A stretch of 64,000 nt of DNA from Sporomusa acidovorans (GTDB taxonomy: Bacteria > Bacillota > Negativicutes > Sporomusales > Sporomusaceae): contig NZ_FNAM01000011.1 of assembly GCF_900101845.1 (NCBI RefSeq), forward strand, positions 30,146 to 94,145, read 5' to 3'. Made by a program: the position numbers and the translations under genes. This document shows, in pieces, positions 44,363-52,560 of this stretch. Every line of letters starts with the position of its first letter. Positions within the stretch are counted from its first letter, which is position 1. The notes below the pieces were generated by a model. That model saw only the letters and a list, made by a program, of their open reading frames with translations. It did not search any database and had not been told where the DNA came from.

Positions 44363-45793
44363 ATGCCACAAAAGTCAAATTTTCCAATGCAGCAGGAAAT
44401 TAGCCAAAAATCAAATAGTAAGGATAAGGTAATCTTCGTTACCGATCAAAAGGGCAATTTGCTTCTTTCTAATACGAAAGCTTCTATAACAATCGGTGTC
44501 CCCATGGAGCAACTGCTCCATTTAAATATGCGAGAACTTATCCGCAACGGCAATATCAATACTTCCTACACCTTGCAAGCCGCCAAAAACAGACGTGTTG
44601 AGCAAGGCTTGGTTACCACCAAATTTAAATCCGAATTACTGGCGGTAAGCACCCCTATTTTAGATAACAATAAGGTACTCTATCTTCTAACCTTTTGCGT
44701 GCCGACCCCTTCACAGAATTTAGCCCGGCTAAGCACTCCGGATCTAAAAAGTAAAAGTATCTCTGCCAATCGCTTTAGGGGACTAGCTTTGTGTCCTGAG
44801 AATATTGTTGCCGAAAGCGATGCGATGAAGGCCATACTGCGCATAGCCTACACCGCTTCCCAAACCGACAGCCCGGTTATTCTTTACGGAGAGTCAGGCA
44901 CCGGCAAAGAAGTATTAGCGCAATATATCCACCGTCAAAGCAACCGTTCTAAAGGAGCATTTATTGCCATCAATTGTGCTACTTTGTCAGAATCCTTAGC
45001 CGAAGCGGAACTTTTTGGTTACGAGAAGGGAGCCTTCACCGGTGCCCAGGCTCAAGGGAAAATCGGCTTAATTGAGGCTGCAGCCGGTGGAACCTTATTC
45101 TTGGATGAAATCGCTGAATTGCCCCAGGCATTACAGGCTAAGCTGCTGCGTGTCCTGGAGGCGGGTGAAATTCGCCGGCTTGGCAGTTGTGTAAATCGCA
45201 CGATCGATTTCCGGCTTATTGCCGCAACCAATAAAAATCTCAAACAAATGACCGAAGAGGGGACCTTCCGCTCCGACCTTTTTTATCGCTTAAACGTAAT
45301 TAACATCGTATTGCCTCCCTTACGGGAAAGGCCTGAAGACATTACCATGCTGGCCATGAAATTTTTGCGGGACTTCAACAGCAAATACAATCTCTCCGTC
45401 AACCTGGATATTGATACGTTAACCGCTTTTTATCGTTATGACTGGCCGGGAAATGTACGGGAATTACGTAACGAAGTGGAAAAATATGTTATCTCCAATA
45501 TTCAGGACACCCCGCAGCTATTCTTAGAAGCAATGTCAGGTATGGCTAAAAATATTTCACAGCCGGAGTATGCGAAATTTTTAGGAGCTCAGGCTCCCCT
45601 TAAAGAAACCATGCGCCAGTTTGAAGAACAATATATAAACAGCGTTCTTAAAGTGTGCAATTTCCAAATGAGCAAGGCTGCTGATCGCCTAGGCATTTGC
45701 CGGACCGTATTGTATCGAAAAATAAAAGCCTATTCTATTGCCAGAAATCCCAGAAAGCACGCTTCCCAGACACAAAAGCAAAACCAGCCTTAA
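44363..45793 (+). CDS. sigma-54-dependent transcriptional activator, PAS-AAA+-Fis
   Basis: This 476-residue activator has an N-terminal PAS-like sensor region (about residues 25-115), an AAA+ domain with Walker A GESGTGKE, the sigma-54 contact motif EKGAFTGAQ, Walker B GTLFLDEIAELP and arginine-finger region FRSDLFYRLNV, and a C-terminal Fis-type helix-turn-helix (SKAADRLGICRTVLYRKIK). The ATG at 44363 has GGAGG upstream and replaces an upstream in-frame start. It is divergent from the UROD-MFS genes, whose promoter and upstream repeats it most likely binds. The PAS ligand is unknown. Confidence 0.93.
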   Translation: MPQKSNFPMQQEISQKSNSKDKVIFVTDQKGNLLLSNTKASITIGVPMEQLLHLNMRELIRNGNINTSYTLQAAKNRRVEQGLVTTKFKSELLAVSTPILDNNKVLYLLTFCVPTPSQNLARLSTPDLKSKSISANRFRGLALCPENIVAESDAMKAILRIAYTASQTDSPVILYGESGTGKEVLAQYIHRQSNRSKGAFIAINCATLSESLAEAELFGYEKGAFTGAQAQGKIGLIEAAAGGTLFLDEIAELPQALQAKLLRVLEAGEIRRLGSCVNRTIDFRLIAATNKNLKQMTEEGTFRSDLFYRLNVINIVLPPLRERPEDITMLAMKFLRDFNSKYNLSVNLDIDTLTAFYRYDWPGNVRELRNEVEKYVISNIQDTPQLFLEAMSGMAKNISQPEYAKFLGAQAPLKETMRQFEEQYINSVLKVCNFQMSKAADRLGICRTVLYRKIKAYSIARNPRKHASQTQKQNQP

Positions 45794-45799
45794 TAGACA

Positions 45800-45863
45800 T
45801 AAAACAGGAATGCCCGCTTATAGAATTTAGGTTAAAAATTCCATAAACGGCATTCCTGTTTTT
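45800..45863 (+). terminator. terminator of the sigma-54 activator gene
   Basis: A long stem (AAAACAGGAATGCC / GGCATTCCTGTTTT) with a 30-base loop and trailing Ts lies right after the stop codon. Confidence 0.75.
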
Positions 45864-45941
45864 ACTTCTTACCATTCACTCTCCCAAGTCATCCATTTAG
45901 AATATGACGGGAGTTTTATATATAAATCTCTTAATATATCG

Positions 45942-46478
45942 TCAGATATCAAGTGCCGCATGGTATCCCTGATAGATGGCAGCCGTTATAGTAGATGCGG
46001 ACACACAATCGCCAATCTGGGCAACATAGGGTGCACTATCAATTAACTCTTCTACATCCTTTCTCCTTGCTTGCTGGCCGAGCGCACAGATTACGGTAGT
46101 ACCGGGCACAAGCTGTTCCTCACCATTTGCATCAGCACATACAACCCCTTCTTCCGTTACCCGTAATCCTTTATAACCGGTATGAACACGGATTTTACTT
46201 GTTTCGATCTCTTTTAATAAAATCGGGCGATGTCTGATATTAGCATCAGGAGCCAGTTCTGTTCTCATTTCCACCAGCTGCACCTCTTTACCTTCCCGGC
46301 TAAGATGCAGGGCTATTTCGCAGCCTGCCAGACCGCCCCCCAGTACGACTACTTGCTCAGTCACCTTCTCTTTTTCCAGATAATAGTCGTTCACAGGAAC
46401 AAACATAGATGGATGTGTGACGCTGAACCCTCGCTGGTAGGTTCCTGCGGATATATGAAGTAAATCAATACTTCATTG
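45942..46478 (-). pseudogene. internally deleted Old-Yellow-Enzyme / FadH-type reductase remnant
   Basis: The minus-strand frame first encodes IDLLHISAGTYQRGF, the end of an OYE TIM-barrel strand. After VTHPSMFVPVNDY it jumps directly to EKEKVTEQVVVLGGGLAGCE, the NAD-binding domain of 2,4-dienoyl-CoA reductase / enoate-reductase-type enzymes, and runs to their normal C-terminus (IGDCVSASTITAAIYQGYHAAL). Several hundred residues in between (barrel end, iron-sulfur cysteines, FAD-binding segment) are missing, and a TGA interrupts the frame just upstream of the barrel fragment. The residual frame of about 154 codons is open from an ATG at 46406 but cannot make a complete enzyme. Confidence 0.8.
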
Positions 46479-46483
46479 AATCC

Positions 46484-46720
46484 ATGACTAAAGAAACCAT
46501 TCTTAAGCAATTTCGTTATCAATTAGCTCAGCGGCAAGAAAAATTAAAAAAATTAGAGGCGACAATGACGCAGCATCCCTACGCCAAGGCTATTACAAAT
46601 ATTACTTCTCCCTTGTATGGAGACTATATTGTGCTAAAAGGCGCTATCATGAGAGAACGCACCTACATAGACTGGTTGCTGGAATGTATGAATGAAATTG
46701 AACACTTTAATAAAAATTGA
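46484..46720 (+). CDS. hypothetical 78-residue protein
   Basis: A charged, mostly helical small protein (QLAQRQEKLKKLEATM suggests a short coiled coil; C-terminus LLECMNEIEHFNKN). It has no clear ribosome site, starts six bases from the end of the opposing reductase remnant and is followed by a strong terminator. No family recognised. Confidence 0.45.
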   Translation: MTKETILKQFRYQLAQRQEKLKKLEATMTQHPYAKAITNITSPLYGDYIVLKGAIMRERTYIDWLLECMNEIEHFNKN

Positions 46721-46794
46721 TTCAGTTGCCCATTTGCCTTAGGTTGTTTGGGCAAGGCCTTTTTCCCGTCAGTGGTTCTTACTCTTCCGTAAGC

Positions 46795-46858
46795 AAAAAA
46801 CTCCTCTCTAAGGCAGACCTCGTCTTCGTTTTTGTCTGCTTTAGAGAGGAGTTTTTTT
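46795..46858. terminator. bidirectional terminator
   Basis: A stem of about 24 bp (AAAAAACTCCTCTCTAA... / ...TTAGAGAGGAGTTTTTTT, with inner GCAGAC / GTCTGC) with A and T runs on both sides separates the 78-residue gene from the TauE remnant. Confidence 0.85.
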
Positions 46859-46884
46859 TATATGCGGCTGTCGTCACTATTTTC

Positions 46885-47125
46885 TTATTGCAACACTCCG
46901 TGCGCCTTCATAAAAAGACCGATAGCCAATCCAAAACCAATGAAGATAATGCAAACGCGCAAAATCTTTTCATTGACCCGCTTGAGGGCATAAGCCCCTA
47001 TCTGGCCTCCGGCAATCGATGCGGCAGAAGCGACAAAAATTTGACTCCACGCCACCCCACTGGAAAAAAGAAAAATCAAAACAGCGGAAGCGTTCATTAC
47101 TTTATATTTTTTGGAAATTCTTAAC
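46885..47125 (-). pseudogene. C-terminal remnant of a TauE/SafE-family exporter
   Basis: The frame encodes SKKYKVMNASAVLIFLFSSG and VASAASIAGGQIGAYALKRV, followed by a final hydrophobic helix: the last third of a TauE/SafE sulfite/anion permease of about 250 residues. The frame is closed by a TAG just upstream of 47125, and the N-terminal helices are absent. Part of a cluster of gene remnants between 45.9 and 48.5 kb. Confidence 0.75.
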
Positions 47126-47229
47126 TAATTCGACACAATCGTTTTCACCGGTTGAGTTGCGCCATCCCCAAATGCTGCACCAAATCTTGTTTCCAGATCT
47201 TACATCTACGTCATTGAAACCGGGAATTC

Positions 47230-47258
47230 TTGACGGATGACAATTAGTTTAGTAGAAT
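47230..47258 (+). promoter_or_regulatory. promoter of the 167-residue protein gene
   Basis: TTGACG, 17 bp, TAGAAT, about 80 bp upstream of the start codon. Confidence 0.65.
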
Positions 47259-47338
47259 TATCCCTATCGATAAGCAACATACCTTGTGAAAACAGCAGCC
47301 TTATTGATTTTCCGACTATGATCTAAGGCGGTGAGCTT

Positions 47339-47842
47339 ATGCTGAAAAATTATAAACCGTATATAGTAGGAGCCACTGCAATGTTTTTCCTGTTGTCAGG
47401 ACTTTATCTGCTCCTTCTTGCCCCCAAGTCAACTACTACCTCACCGGTAAAACCGGAAACAGTGCAAACAACGCTTCCTGCCGGTACTGTGACCATTACC
47501 CCTTTACCTTCTCTAAGAATTATCCGGGGAGAGAGTGTGCCTTTTGAGGGCAAGGCTGAATTTAAACAGGCAATTGCCGGCAATTTTGCGCAAGATATAG
47601 CCATTATAAATTTTCAGGCTACCGGTGAAAACTCGGAAAAATCGTTCATTAAAATCGTCTGGGAAAATGGCGAAGTTGAAAAATTATATCCCGGAACCAC
47701 TAATAAGAAGTTTTCTGCCAACAGGCGAGCATCAGAAATTACTGTAAACGGTTATAGCATGCACGAACGGCGTATCTTTAAAAACTCTAACCGGAAAGGC
47801 ACACTTACCTGGGAAATCCGCTATGAGCCGGTTGAAAAATAA
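47339..47842 (+). CDS. hypothetical membrane-anchored extracytoplasmic protein
   Basis: This 167-residue protein has a short basic N-terminus, one hydrophobic helix at about residues 8-28 (VGATAMFFLLSGLYLLLL) and a Thr/Pro-rich linker. A soluble domain of about 115 residues of likely beta character follows (GESVPFEGKAEF, IKIVWENGEVEKLYPG, GTLTWEIRYEPVEK). No lipobox is seen, so it is probably anchored by the uncleaved helix. The start has GGCGGTGAG upstream, with its own promoter and terminator. No family recognised. Confidence 0.75.
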   Translation: MLKNYKPYIVGATAMFFLLSGLYLLLLAPKSTTTSPVKPETVQTTLPAGTVTITPLPSLRIIRGESVPFEGKAEFKQAIAGNFAQDIAIINFQATGENSEKSFIKIVWENGEVEKLYPGTTNKKFSANRRASEITVNGYSMHERRIFKNSNRKGTLTWEIRYEPVEK

Positions 47843-47859
47843 TCAGCGGTATTATAAAA

Positions 47860-47897
47860 GTGAGTCAAGGGAGCATATCAATTTCCCTCCGACTCAC
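47860..47897 (+). terminator. terminator between convergent genes
   Basis: A stem GTGAGTC / GACTCAC with inner AGGGA / TCCCT and seven Ts follows the 167-residue gene; the A-poor left side makes it mainly rightward. Confidence 0.75.
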
Positions 47898-47913
47898 TTT
47901 TTTTCTTGAATAC

Positions 47914-48249
47914 TTATCGAACAATCATTACCGGTGTTCCAACCGGAACTGTACGGGACAGTTCCAGTACATCCTGATTATACATGCGAATACAGCCGTG
48001 GGAAACATATTTGCCAATTGACGACGGGTCATTCGTTCCGTGAATGCCATAGTGCGGTATGCTTAAACCCATCCACATGACCCCAAAAGGCCCCCCGGGG
48101 TTTGGTGACTTGCTAATGATCGTATAAGTACCAGTAGGCGTAGGCGTAAGCATTTTACCAATCCCGACAGGATAGGATCTTACAGGCGATCTGTTTTTAT
48201 AAAGGGTAAGCCTTCTTGCCGCTAGCGTCACCGTAATTGAATAAGCCAT
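47914..48249 (-). CDS. L,D-transpeptidase (YkuD domain)
   Basis: This 111-residue protein is a minimal YkuD catalytic domain: [16 protein letters not shown] start, PTPTGTYTI near residue 38, the conserved histidine in [10 protein letters not shown] near residue 68 and the catalytic SHGCIRM near residue 84. These enzymes form 3-3 cross-links in peptidoglycan or attach proteins. No signal peptide is present, as in several short Firmicute homologues. AGGAGGTG precedes the ATG. Confidence 0.92.
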   Translation of the reverse strand: MAYSITVTLAARRLTLYKNRSPVRSYPVGIGKMLTPTPTGTYTIISKSPNPGGPFGVMWMGLSIPHYGIHGTNDPSSIGKYVSHGCIRMYNQDVLELSRTVPVGTPVMIVR

Positions 48250-48316
48250 GCGATCACCTCCTGTTTATCATATGCACAACAGGAGGCAAGAGAATATACG
48301 TAAGGTCTGGAGCCCA

Positions 48317-48520
48317 CTACCGCAGTGCCTGTTTACAGGATTTCCTTTCCTTATTAACAAGCATGATGCCACTTAGGATAAGAATCATTCCAACAGCCGT
48401 GTTCCAATAGATTGGCTCTTTTAGCAAAATTACGCCTGACAGCACGCCAATAACGGGAATAGCCAGAACAGAAGTTGACGCTTTAGCTGCTTCTGTATGA
48501 GCTAAAATATTTACTCAAAA
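48317..48520 (-). pseudogene. C-terminal remnant of an EamA-family transporter
   Basis: About 65 codons remain (TEAAKASTSVLAIPVIGVL, LLKEPIYWNTAVGMILIL) with the charged tail VNKERKS. This is the last two helices of a drug/metabolite (EamA) carrier of about 300 residues. The frame is closed upstream by TGA. Confidence 0.75.
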
Positions 48521-48575
48521 ACTATCCCTCCATCATCGCCTCTTCCTTCATTACGCAAGAGTCAGAGCTATCATG

Positions 48576-49454
48576 CTATCTCGATTTATCGTTTTTTGCA
48601 CATATAATAGATAAATTGGCAATATGCAGAGCGCTTGCAACCGCTTCACATTTTGCCATAAACAGGAAGAATATGTTTCCCCGGTCGATTTCGCTCAGGC
48701 TTTCAAAATTTCCCTGCCCTTTGGCTATGATCACATCGGCCTGGTAAAAAACATCCCGGAAATCTTGGGTTGTTCTTTCCACAACAGTGCCCAGTGAACC
48801 ATCACCATTGCTAATGACTTCAGCCACATCCTCCATGTGTACCCACGCAGCATCCTCGACTGTAACATCATTGACAATTGGCTTTCCTCTCACACCAAAA
48901 TAAACCGTAATGCCGGGGAAAATTGCTTTGATATTTTCAATAAAAATTTTATCAAGCACTATTTCACCGCAGTTATCCCCTAAATAAAGAAGAGTATCCG
49001 CAGCTTTCAGCTTTTCGTACAAGTCCTTACTGTCATCGATAGCTAACGGTTGTTGGTTGGCAGCGGTAATTTTATTCAGCAGCATGTTTTCATCAAACGC
49101 ATGGTTAGCGGCAAAATCTATGAGATTAGCCGTAATAGCAATCTTTAACGCCGCCTCAAACTTGTCATTCGACCGGTTAATTAACGCTCTGATTTTTCCT
49201 GCCATGCTGCTAAGTTCGCTATTATAGTAGCGCTTTATTTCCCGGTAAGGATCTTTATTCTTAACATGGCCGGTAATAATATCCCAGGTCCCCCTAATAA
49301 CTTCCGGATTAGACCTTTTATAATCGGCAGCATGCAGGTACCCCAATACGCGGCGCATAATAATTTCTTTGTTAGCCGCATCCAGGTTAAGAAGATCTGT
49401 TACAGTTAAAACTTGCCTGATATTGCAAAGTATGCAATTAAGATTAAGGTCCAT
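48576..49454 (-). CDS. DUF89 / ARMT1-like protein (damage-control phosphatase family)
   Basis: This 292-residue protein matches the DUF89 family, metal-dependent phosphatases that act on damaged or toxic phosphometabolites. Landmarks are the N-terminal cysteine pair in NCILCNIRQ, DFAANHAFDE near residue 115, LLYLGDNCGEIVLDK near residue 155 (metal-binding Asp-Asn) and IIAKGQGNFESLSE near residue 248. The short archaeal/bacterial form lacks additional domains. It is a single gene; its substrate is unknown. Confidence 0.85.
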   Translation of the reverse strand: MDLNLNCILCNIRQVLTVTDLLNLDAANKEIIMRRVLGYLHAADYKRSNPEVIRGTWDIITGHVKNKDPYREIKRYYNSELSSMAGKIRALINRSNDKFEAALKIAITANLIDFAANHAFDENMLLNKITAANQQPLAIDDSKDLYEKLKAADTLLYLGDNCGEIVLDKIFIENIKAIFPGITVYFGVRGKPIVNDVTVEDAAWVHMEDVAEVISNGDGSLGTVVERTTQDFRDVFYQADVIIAKGQGNFESLSEIDRGNIFFLFMAKCEAVASALHIANLSIICAKNDKSR

Positions 49455-49495
49455 CCCGGTAATCCCCCTATTTCAAAATTCCGTTTACCGCTCTT

Positions 49496-49840
49496 TTAGG
49501 ATAACACAAGTAAAAGCTTTTTTTCATACAAATAGGTTATTAATTTCGGGCTTAGAATACTATCTAATCCATAATTAAGGTCTTCCGAACAAAAATTGAA
49601 TTTCTCAAATAGAGAGTCATTTTTCGGCAGGATTTTTATAAACGCTTCAAGAAAAGGTAAGATGAGTTCCGAGTCATTATTATCCATGTCGGAAGTGATG
49701 ACCGAAGGGTATGAAAAGTAATTTTTGTGCCTGCCCTTATTGTGCGAAGGAAGTCTAACAAAAAGGCTTCTTTTTTTATTTGGAATCAAAGCTAAGGAGA
49801 AACTATTATAACCGCCATAAGTAAATAAATGGTACGTTGG
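49496..49840 (-). pseudogene. unrecognised fragment, possible gene remnant
   Basis: The minus-strand frame is open for about 114 codons but has no ribosome site; the first possible start is a TTG at 49789. It encodes LIPNKKRSLFVRLPSHNKGR and LPFLEAFIKILPKNDSLFEK. The sequence looks like protein rather than a chance frame, but I do not recognise it. It may be the 3' part of a broken gene next to the TetR promoter region. Confidence 0.35.
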
Positions 49841-49954
49841 AGATTAGGCACCAACTCTGCACCGACATATTTAATATAAAAAAGCAACGATCAAGTGTGT
49901 TGAAACTAACTGCATTACAATAAATAAGAACTATAGTGACAGGAGGATCATTTG

Positions 49955-50551
49955 ATGAAACCCAAATCATTAGAAGCAAAGAACAAAATCATCGATGCAG
50001 CCCTTGAACTGATGCAGCAACAAGGTTATGAAGGCATGACAGTTGAAGAAATAATAACAGCTGCCAATATTTCTGTGGGAACCTTTTATCACTATTTTAA
50101 ATCCAAAGCAGATATTCTTCAAGAAGCATTCAGAACTATGGATAAGTACTTTGAAGAATATGTTGTCGGCAAATTAGGCGACGAACATTCTTCTATAGAT
50201 CGGATTACCCAATTTTTCCATCATTATGCACTACATACTACCACTGTCGGCATAGATAATATCCGCTCCATTTATAGCATGAATAACCCTATGTTCAAGA
50301 CCAAACGGCAGATGGAAGTATTTTTAGAAGATATCATACACGACGGGCAGGCCAAAGGTGAAATAACGACCAGTATACCTGCTGAAGAAATCAGACGATA
50401 TTTTTTTATTTTGATTCGAGGCGTAATATTCGATTGGTGTGTCCATGCTGGCAGCTACAATCTTGAAGAAGAGGTCAACAAATATATTAAAATACAAATC
50501 AATGCTTTCAAACCGTTATCCTCTGATATATCAAATAAAATACAAACTTGA
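49955..50551 (+). CDS. TetR/AcrR-family regulator
   Basis: This 198-residue regulator has the TetR helix-turn-helix (AALELMQQQGYEGMTVEEII ... ISVGTFYHYFKSKADIL, residues ~14-57) and an all-helical ligand domain. AGGAGG precedes the ATG. Its stop codon overlaps a perfect promoter and two palindromes that could be its operator and that drive a 38-residue membrane peptide. The ligand is unknown. Confidence 0.92.
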   Translation: MKPKSLEAKNKIIDAALELMQQQGYEGMTVEEIITAANISVGTFYHYFKSKADILQEAFRTMDKYFEEYVVGKLGDEHSSIDRITQFFHHYALHTTTVGIDNIRSIYSMNNPMFKTKRQMEVFLEDIIHDGQAKGEITTSIPAEEIRRYFFILIRGVIFDWCVHAGSYNLEEEVNKYIKIQINAFKPLSSDISNKIQT

Positions 50552-50596
50552 CAAAAAGTAGAATTGATTCTATAATTAATTCTAGAATCAATTCTA
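50548..50596 (+). promoter_or_regulatory. consensus promoter with two TetR-type operators
   Basis: TTGACA (50548-50553), exactly 17 bp, TATAAT (50571-50576) is a full sigma-A consensus. The palindrome TAGAAT-NN-ATTCTA occurs at 50559-50572, inside the promoter, and again at 50583-50596, 24 bp downstream. A repressor bound there would block transcription of the small gene that follows. Confidence 0.85.
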
Positions 50597-50659
50597 TTTA
50601 TACATTTGATTCTTAGCCAAAAACCTTGCTTTATACAAATGTATATTTGAAAGGTGTGG

Positions 50660-50776
50660 ATGCGTATGGTAACTTATTGGACTTTGAATCTTGTTGCCTT
50701 TTTTGGTACCGCTCTAGTAGGGTTTCTTATTATGTTCGGCCTTGCGAATTTGGTAAATAAGTTATTTTATAAGTAA
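50660..50776 (+). CDS. 38-residue single-helix membrane peptide
   Basis: AAGGTG precedes ATG at 50660 (a second ATG is two codons later). The peptide has a short N-terminus (MRMVTYWT), one membrane helix (LVAFFGTALVGFLIMFGLA) and a basic tail (NLVNKLFYK). It is the only frame between the strong operator-bearing promoter at 50548 and the terminator at 50828, so a dedicated transcript encodes it. No family recognised; roles such as a regulator of an efflux pump or a toxin-like peptide are open. Confidence 0.65.
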   Translation: MRMVTYWTLNLVAFFGTALVGFLIMFGLANLVNKLFYK

Positions 50777-50827
50777 TTCTCAAAAACGAAAATAAACAAA
50801 TCAATATTGTTATGGTATCAAAACATG

Positions 50828-50868
50828 AAAACTCCTGCCAAACCCGAACAAAGTTTGGCAGGAGTTTT
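50828..50868. terminator. bidirectional terminator
   Basis: A 16-bp perfect stem (AAAACTCCTGCCAAAC / GTTTGGCAGGAGTTTT) lies between the small membrane peptide gene and the convergent MATE gene. Confidence 0.9.
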
Positions 50869-50954
50869 CCACATTTTTTGTACTATGAAGGGTAGATAAT
50901 ATATTCTCATTCTTCCCTATCGGCGAGCTGATCAAAAGACCTGGCAATGAAAAT

Positions 50955-52301
50955 TCATATCTGACTCTTTCTTTGAACGCTTATGAGGCGCAATAATAAT
51001 ACTGTCGCCCCAACAGCCAGTCCGACAATAAAACCAATCCAGTAGCCAAAGGGGCCAAACGTCTGGTGGTAAGACAGCATATACCCTACAGGCAGACCAA
51101 TAACCCAGTAAGATAGCAGCGCCATAATAAAAGTAACCTTGACGTCTTTATAGCCTCTTAACACTCCCTGGACAGGCGCCGCCACCGCATCAGACAATTG
51201 GAAAAAGGCCGCGTACAGCAAAAAATGTTGTGTTAACACCAGTACATCAGCATCATTCGTATAAAGACTTGCTACTTCCTGGTTAAACACCAGCAAGCCT
51301 AATGCGCAAAAAATAGCGGCAAAAACGGCAAATCCGACTCCCATACGGGTATACTGCCGCGCATCCCGAAATCGCTTTGCGCCAACTTCGAAACCGACAA
51401 CAATCGTCAAGGCCATACTAATACTGAGCGGCAGCATATATACCAAGCTTGCAAAATTAATTGCAGCCTGATGGGCCGCGATCGTTACCGTACCAAACCG
51501 CGCCATTAATATCGCCACTACCCCAAAGATGCTTGTTTCACAGAAAATAGCAAAACCGATCGGTACGCCGATGCGCAGCAGCTCTTGCCACGTTGCCAGC
51601 GAAACCGCATACCATTTGTTAAAAATGGCATAACCACGAAACTGTGGCATTCGCACAATTGTCAAGGCGCTAAACACAAGGATGAGCCAATAAGTAAGGG
51701 CAGAAGCATAGCCGGTTCCCACCCCGCCTAGGCGGGGAAAGCCCAGGTGACCAAAAACAAGCAAATAATTAAGTAGCACATTAACCGGCAAAGCCCCCAG
51801 CATAATCAGCATCGTTATGCGTGTATAGCCGAGTGTATCGATGAAACTGCGCAGCGCCGTACTAAGGAAAAGCGGAACCACGCCAAGCGCAATAGCCGCT
51901 AAAAACCGATAGGCAATATCCGCAACAACCGGTTCAAGTCCCATAAGCGAAAGGACCGGACCAGCCAAAACAATACCGGCCAGGATAACGATACCGGCGA
52001 GCACGACAGCCAGATAACATCCCTGCAATACAATAAAGGGCATTTCCTTATGTCGTCCCGCACCATTAAGCTGGGCAATGATCGGCGTAAGCGCCATCAA
52101 TATGCCATTAATTCCCGAAAAGACCGGCATCCAAAGGTTCGAACCAATCGCCACCCCTGCCAGGTCATGCTGACTGGCATGACCTGACATCATGGCATCA
52201 AAAAAACTTAAAGAACATAACGATAGCTGTGTAATAAATATTGGTAGTAAAATTATCACCAACTGCCGGATTTTCTCTTGCAGCGTATAAGTTTGCTTCA
52301 T
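50955..52301 (-). CDS. MATE-family multidrug/sodium antiporter
   Basis: This 448-residue protein has twelve membrane helices in two related halves. MATE features include the N-terminal QLSLCSLSFFDAMMSGHAS region, VAIGSNLWMPVFSGINGILMA near residue 50, PIIAQLNGAGRH near residue 72 and AHQAAINFASLVYMLPLSIS near residue 275 in the second half. It exports cationic drugs or metabolites in exchange for sodium or protons. It is a single gene; whether the neighbouring TetR controls it is not shown, since the palindromes found are at 50559-50596 and not upstream of this gene. Confidence 0.92.
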   Translation of the reverse strand: MKQTYTLQEKIRQLVIILLPIFITQLSLCSLSFFDAMMSGHASQHDLAGVAIGSNLWMPVFSGINGILMALTPIIAQLNGAGRHKEMPFIVLQGCYLAVVLAGIVILAGIVLAGPVLSLMGLEPVVADIAYRFLAAIALGVVPLFLSTALRSFIDTLGYTRITMLIMLGALPVNVLLNYLLVFGHLGFPRLGGVGTGYASALTYWLILVFSALTIVRMPQFRGYAIFNKWYAVSLATWQELLRIGVPIGFAIFCETSIFGVVAILMARFGTVTIAAHQAAINFASLVYMLPLSISMALTIVVGFEVGAKRFRDARQYTRMGVGFAVFAAIFCALGLLVFNQEVASLYTNDADVLVLTQHFLLYAAFFQLSDAVAAPVQGVLRGYKDVKVTFIMALLSYWVIGLPVGYMLSYHQTFGPFGYWIGFIVGLAVGATVLLLRLISVQRKSQI

Positions 52302-52475
52302 TATGACACCTCAACATCACGAAAACCATGGTTTTCCATCGATTACATTTTTTACCCAAGCCGCAGTAAATAATTATACGCGAAAGCAGCTCAAATAACA
52401 ATCTTATCTCTGCCATATTTTGTATAGCAGCGTGAACTGCCTGAAACTTAGGTTACGATGGGCAGGGTATCAAAA

Positions 52476-52507
52476 AAGGCACCTTACGCTTTGCGTACAA
52501 GTGCCTT
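52476..52507 (-). terminator. terminator of the leuA fusion gene
   Basis: A stem AAGGCACTT / AAGGTGCCTT-type pairing with inner ACGC / GCGT is followed on the minus strand by TTTTTTG, about 55 bp past the stop codon. Confidence 0.75.
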
Positions 52508-52560
52508 GGGGTCACGTATGCCGGCTGCATTAACCAGACAATGCAGGATTGTCACTTTGT

